DNA of 64,000 nucleotides from Pseudothermotoga hypogea DSM 11164 = NBRC 106472. Its GTDB lineage: Bacteria; Thermotogota; Thermotogae; Thermotogales; DSM-5069. Below, piece after piece: positions 60,644 to 64,000 of the stretch. The stretch lies in the NCBI RefSeq assembly GCF_000816145.1, contig NZ_CP007141.1, positions 1,426,001 to 1,490,000 of the forward strand. The letters run 5' to 3'. Position 1 is the stretch's first letter; the number at the start of each line of letters is the position of its first letter. The position numbers and the translations under genes were made by a program. The notes beneath the pieces were generated by a model. The model saw only the letters and a program-made list of their open reading frames with translations, made no database searches and had not been told where the DNA came from.

Positions 60644-61768
60644 ATGAAACAACAACAAAAGCTTGCGCTTTTCTCAAGTGAATTCTTAGCATATGCCTTG
60701 CTCGCTTGCATGACTCTGTTGAGTCAGTATTTTGTACACATCGGCCTTTCCCCGTCCTTCGTTGGAGTCTTGATGGCCCTTCCTTCTGTCAACGCACTTT
60801 GGGCGAACCAGTTCTACTTTTTGCTGGCCTACAGGTTTGGCGTGAGAAGAGTGGTCCTTTACGCTGCGACAATTGGGATCGCCTCGCTGTGGATTTTGTT
60901 CTTATCGAAGAATGCCTTCATGATATTCGTCTTCTGTTTCTCGCTGATGCTTTCGCAAGGTGGTCTGGTACCTCTTCTGGAATCTTCTTTGGTAGAACTT
61001 GCAAGTCGGGCTCAGCTTTCTTACGGCAGGATAAGGCTCTTCGGTACCTTCGGTTATGCTGCCGCTTCTTTCCTGGTGGCCAACCTGGTGAATGAAGGCT
61101 TCGTGACGTTGTTTGTAGTTTATTCGATGCTTTTCTTCTCGATAGGGTTACTGGTGCAGAAGAGCAAGCTCGAGATGAGTTTTCACCGAAGGCCATCGGT
61201 ACGAGCGACTGACAAGAGATTCTCTGTGCTCTTCGCTATCGTTACCGTCGCGGTGGGATTCAATTTGTTCAACACCGTCTTTCTGCCGGTGCTCGTCAAA
61301 TCCAAGAACTTCCACGCGGCGAGTGTTGGTTTGAGTTTCACACTGATGGCGCTGAGTGAGACTCCTTTTCTGCTTTTCGCCGAACGCATAACAAAAAGGT
61401 TCGGAAGTTTCAAGTTGCTATCGAGTGCCATTTTCGTCGTGGGATTGAGGTTGATACTCGCATCGTTTGTGACCACGGAAGTGCAGTTGTTACTGACCCA
61501 GCTCCTTCATGGCTGGACTTACATCGTGATCTACTACGCCACGCTGTTCTTGATGAGACAAAAACTTTCGGCACACGTACTGGAAGGTACACAGATAGTC
61601 TTCTGGATGTCTCTGCAGGGTATAGGCCCACTCTTGGGCTCCAGCGTTGGGGGCGTTGTTGTAGAGAAGATGGGAGCAGAACCTGCTTATCTCACGTTTG
61701 GTATCATTGCGATGTCTCTCACGATCTTTTCTTGGGCTGTTGAGAAGATCTGGTTCAGAAAGGGGTGA
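60644..61768 (+). CDS. MFS-type membrane transporter
   Basis: A 374-residue protein with about 12 hydrophobic segments in two halves, and LSYGRIRLFGTFGYA in the first half, as in nucleoside/H+ symporter- or MFS_1-like proteins. The substrate is unknown. The start has no ribosome site but a -10 box six bases upstream, so its mRNA may be leaderless. The LmbE gene begins within six bases of its stop. Confidence 0.8.
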   Translation: MKQQQKLALFSSEFLAYALLACMTLLSQYFVHIGLSPSFVGVLMALPSVNALWANQFYFLLAYRFGVRRVVLYAATIGIASLWILFLSKNAFMIFVFCFSLMLSQGGLVPLLESSLVELASRAQLSYGRIRLFGTFGYAAASFLVANLVNEGFVTLFVVYSMLFFSIGLLVQKSKLEMSFHRRPSVRATDKRFSVLFAIVTVAVGFNLFNTVFLPVLVKSKNFHAASVGLSFTLMALSETPFLLFAERITKRFGSFKLLSSAIFVVGLRLILASFVTTEVQLLLTQLLHGWTYIVIYYATLFLMRQKLSAHVLEGTQIVFWMSLQGIGPLLGSSVGGVVVEKMGAEPAYLTFGIIAMSLTIFSWAVEKIWFRKG

Positions 61769-61773
61769 AGAAC

Positions 61774-62529
61774 TTGCAACACTTAGTTCATAAGCTCAAG
61801 GGCATGATGAAACTCCCAGAACTGGATTCTTTCGGTAAAGTCCTTTGCGTACAGCCTCACCCGGACGATGCGGACATCTCCATGGGTGGAACGATCGCAA
61901 AACTTTCGCAGAAAGGGATCAGGGTCTACTACGTCACGGTGACCGATGGTTCGGCGGGAACACGTGACGAATCGTTGGTCGGAAAGAAGCTGGCTGAGAT
62001 CAGAAAGAAAGAGCAAGAAAAGGCGGCAGAGATTCTGGGTGTTCACGAGCTGTTGTGGCTCGATTTTGAAGACCTCGGTGATTACACGATCGAACAGGTG
62101 CGAGAGAAACTAATACGGATCATCAGAAAGATCGAGCCTGATGCGGTTTTCACCGTGGATCCGTTCGCACCTTACGAAGTTCATCCCGACCATCTTAGGT
62201 GTGGTATGTCCACGGCACAGGCTGTGAGTCTGTACAGGCTACCGAAACTTGTTCCCGGCACATCGAACCACGACGTCACAGCTATTGGATTCTTCAACAC
62301 GGCGTTCCCAAACACGTTCTATCCCATCGAGCAAGAACATCTGAACAGGAAATTTCAGGCCATCTCACAGCACAAGAGCCAGTTCGATGAAACATCTCTG
62401 CAGGTGCTGTTCTCCTATCTGGCCGAAAAGAGCAGAGCTTACTCACCAGTGGAGGGTCAGCTGGTCGAGCCGTTCAAGGTGCTTCCACCCGTGGCACTTC
62501 ATGTGATCAGCGAAGCGTACATGCTTTGA
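61774..62529 (+). CDS. LmbE/PIG-L family deacetylase
   Basis: A protein of about 251 residues with the zinc motif PHPDDADISMGG, DGSAGTRDE, and the third ligand His in YEVHPDHLRCG. The family removes acetyl groups from N-acetylglucosamine-containing lipids or thiols, or from diacetylchitobiose. TTG at 61774 is spaced well behind GAAAGGGG; the GTG at 61765 is part of that region. It is co-transcribed with the MFS gene, hinting that the permease imports or exports the acetylated substrate. Confidence 0.88.
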   Translation: MQHLVHKLKGMMKLPELDSFGKVLCVQPHPDDADISMGGTIAKLSQKGIRVYYVTVTDGSAGTRDESLVGKKLAEIRKKEQEKAAEILGVHELLWLDFEDLGDYTIEQVREKLIRIIRKIEPDAVFTVDPFAPYEVHPDHLRCGMSTAQAVSLYRLPKLVPGTSNHDVTAIGFFNTAFPNTFYPIEQEHLNRKFQAISQHKSQFDETSLQVLFSYLAEKSRAYSPVEGQLVEPFKVLPPVALHVISEAYML

Positions 62530-62579
62530 ACTTTTTCGAAGTGTGTCCGTCAGAGAAGATGGGGTATAATAGTTACGCT

Positions 62580-62935
62580 GGGGGCGAAAGGTTTCGACGG
62601 GTGTGAGATCCCCCAGGAAGCGAGCCGAGGTCTCCACCACCTCGTAAAAAAGGTGGAACCAAAAAGAAGTGCCAACTACGAAATGGCTCTCGCTGCCTAA
62701 TAGAGAATAGGCAGCCGTCCCCCGCGAGGTCTGACCGGTGCCCGCGGAAGGGGCGTGAGACAGCCGGTCGACCGCTGAAAGGTTCGCCCCGACTTTCAGC
62801 GGTTTAGCAGGGGCTGTGGCTTGCAAGGGCCTGCCTGTGGGCTCTTGAGGGCCGAGAACTAAACACAGGCTGCGCTCGGAGAAGCCTGGGGGTGCTCACA
62901 TTCGGACGGGGGTTCGATTCCCCCCGCCTCCACCA
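62580..62935 (+). ncRNA. ssrA: tmRNA
   Basis: A 356-base transfer-messenger RNA that frees stalled ribosomes. The 5' GGGGGCG pairs with CGCCTCC before CCA at the 3' end to form the tRNA-like acceptor; the 3' part has GGGGGTTCGATTCCCCC as T arm. The resume codon GCC at 62671 begins the tag ANYEMALAA, stopped by TAA at 62698. A TATAAT at 62565-62570 is the -10 box. GC-rich helices in the middle fit the usual pseudoknots. Confidence 0.97.
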
Positions 62936-62937
62936 GT

Positions 62938-64000
62938 TCATTCGTATCTGAGTGCCTCCACAGGATCAAGTTTGGAAGCCCTCATCGCGGGCCAGACACC
63001 GAAGAACAAGCCAACCATTATGGAAACAGACACCGCTATGAGAACAACCGTGGGTGTCACTGCTGTCTGAATCGATCCTATGCTCGCTATGAGCCTGGAT
63101 AGTCCAAAACCTGCCGCGATACCGAGCAGTCCTGCCACGAGAGTGAGCACGACGGATTCGAGCAAGAACTGAAGTAGAATGTGTCTTCTACTGGCTCCGA
63201 TGGCCTTTCTTACGCCTATCTCTCTGGTCCTCTCAGTCACTGTGACGAGCATTATGTTCATGATGCCTATACCACCGACCAGCAGAGAGATACCGGCGAT
63301 GCTCCCGAGCATGAAGCTGAGCATGGCCATGGTCTGATTGACCGTCTCGAGCAGTGCGTCCTGACTGACTATACGATACCTTTCTTCGCTTTGAAACTTC
63401 TCGAACAAGACAGAATCTATCTCAGAAACCGCTTGATTTGCCATGTTCTCCGAGATCGCTTGAGCGACTATCATCGAGACGTTCTTGCGTCTGAAGAGTC
63501 TGTTCTCCGCAGAGGCGAACGGTACCAAGATCGATCTGTCGGGATTTAGAAAGAGTAGATTTCCACTCTTTTCGAGCACTCCTATCACCACGTAGGTCTG
63601 CCTGATCGAACCGCTCGTGATCCTTATGGTTTGTCCAATGGCATCCCCGTTCGGAAAGAGCTCGTCTGCCACTTCTCTTCCTATAACGGCCACACGTCGT
63701 TTGGCCTTCTCGTCAGATTCGTCGAAGAACTCTCCTTGAGCGAGCTTAACGTTTATCATGTCGAACAGAACGGATCGTGCGGCCATGACCGTCGCCATAC
63801 TGTTCTGACGTTCATACTGAACGATGAAGTTTCCTTGCTGAACGGGCGTGACGTACTTGACCGAAGGACAAAGTTGGGATATCCTGTCTGCATCTTCTTT
63901 CTCGAGCACTTCCGTGAGCGCTGTGGCGGTACGTCCACCCACGCCTCTCGTGAAGCCCGGCGAGACGAGTATGAGGTTTGAACCTATGGAAGTCAGAGAC
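62938..64000 (-). CDS. MacB/FtsX-type ABC transporter permease (5' end outside window)
   Basis: The frame stays open to the window edge, with SIGSNLILVSPG in the last bases, so the N-terminus is missing. The visible part has a MacB periplasmic-core-like region (RVAVIGREVADELFP, GSIRQTYVVIGVLE) and three C-terminal helices of the FtsX type (GGIGIMNIMLVTVTERTREIGVRKAIGA). Such proteins act with an ATPase to export peptides, drugs or lipoproteins. Its stop lies two bases from the tmRNA 3' end. Confidence 0.9.
   Translation of the reverse strand, partial: SLTSIGSNLILVSPGFTRGVGGRTATALTEVLEKEDADRISQLCPSVKYVTPVQQGNFIVQYERQNSMATVMAARSVLFDMINVKLAQGEFFDESDEKAKRRVAVIGREVADELFPNGDAIGQTIRITSGSIRQTYVVIGVLEKSGNLLFLNPDRSILVPFASAENRLFRRKNVSMIVAQAISENMANQAVSEIDSVLFEKFQSEERYRIVSQDALLETVNQTMAMLSFMLGSIAGISLLVGGIGIMNIMLVTVTERTREIGVRKAIGASRRHILLQFLLESVVLTLVAGLLGIAAGFGLSRLIASIGSIQTAVTPTVVLIAVSVSIMVGLFFGVWPAMRASKLDPVEALRYE

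Noticed and set aside
62443-62826. Minus-strand open frame over tmRNA
   Set aside because: It is antisense to tmRNA, whose acceptor stem, tag and T arm are all recognisable.
1-64000. CRISPR arrays, transposases or prophage genes
   Set aside because: I looked for regularly spaced repeats, transposase motifs and phage modules on both strands and saw none. Short inverted repeats found are best explained as terminators, operators or local structures.

Overview
The window comes from a thermophilic bacterium of the Thermotogae, most likely Pseudothermotoga or a close Thermotoga relative. This is inferred from gene content, not from a database search. The signs are: several peptide-type ABC operons, each led by its own binding protein; GH4, GH36 and GH130 sugar enzymes; a GalA whose catalytic Asp positions (327 and 386) nearly match those I recall for the T. 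maritima enzyme; very compact operons joined by ATGA, GTGA and TTGA overlaps; strong GGAGGTG ribosome sites; and frequent TTG and GTG starts. No insertion sequence, prophage or CRISPR array was seen.

Layout. (1) 1-2430: the tail of a ClC channel, then an alpha/beta hydrolase with a polytopic C-terminus whose leader looks like a transcription attenuator. (2) 2586-9431, minus strand: a peptide ABC operon (binding protein, OppB, C, D, F) ending in a beta-lactamase-fold serine hydrolase. (3) 9432-11516: a repeat-rich surface lipoprotein between two long non-coding stretches. (4) 11517-12549: QueF and a queuosine-precursor transporter. (5) 12582-21664, minus strand: a second peptide operon with two paralogous amidohydrolases in front and an M14 carboxypeptidase behind. 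(6) 21719-28636: an EamA exporter, methylglyoxal synthase, three pilin-like genes, an SDR/MarR pair and a glycerol-1-phosphate dehydrogenase. (7) 28676-37293, plus strand: a third ABC operon carrying AroM, an M20 amidohydrolase, a DUF1177 protein and an XRE-cupin regulator. (8) 37329-41328: a GH130-GH36-GH4 operon. (9) 41369-42103: a flavin-reductase-like gene and a RemA-like gene. (10) 42069-55125, minus strand: an almost gap-free housekeeping string (MBL hydrolase, lipoprotein, UgpQ, MurB, TPR protein, GlmM, a giant acyl-CoA dehydratase activase, HolA, radical SAM, ClpX, TsaD). (11) 55142-64000: PLD, HAD and degenerate GH3 genes, IspF-DnaB, tRNA-Ala(CGC), an adenosine-specific kinase, a small protein, an MFS permease, a LmbE deacetylase, tmRNA, and a MacB-type permease cut by the window end.

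How it works together. Most of the first 37 kb serves uptake and breakdown of peptide-like or amide compounds. Each transporter travels with its own hydrolases, and at each binding-protein/permease junction there is a stable hairpin that probably keeps the binding protein more abundant. The GH operon should release sugars and sugar acids from plant polysaccharides. The 42-60 kb part is core metabolism: cell wall, isoprenoids, replication, tRNA modification and protein quality control.

Most notable for follow-up: the attenuator-like leader at 2299-2400; the AroM/DUF1177/M20/ABC cluster; the amidohydrolase-peptide operon with a palindrome inside its promoter; several candidate leaderless genes; terminators placed directly before the SD of dnaB and near that of the GH operon; and a GH3-like secreted protein that has lost the catalytic KHFPGHG motif.
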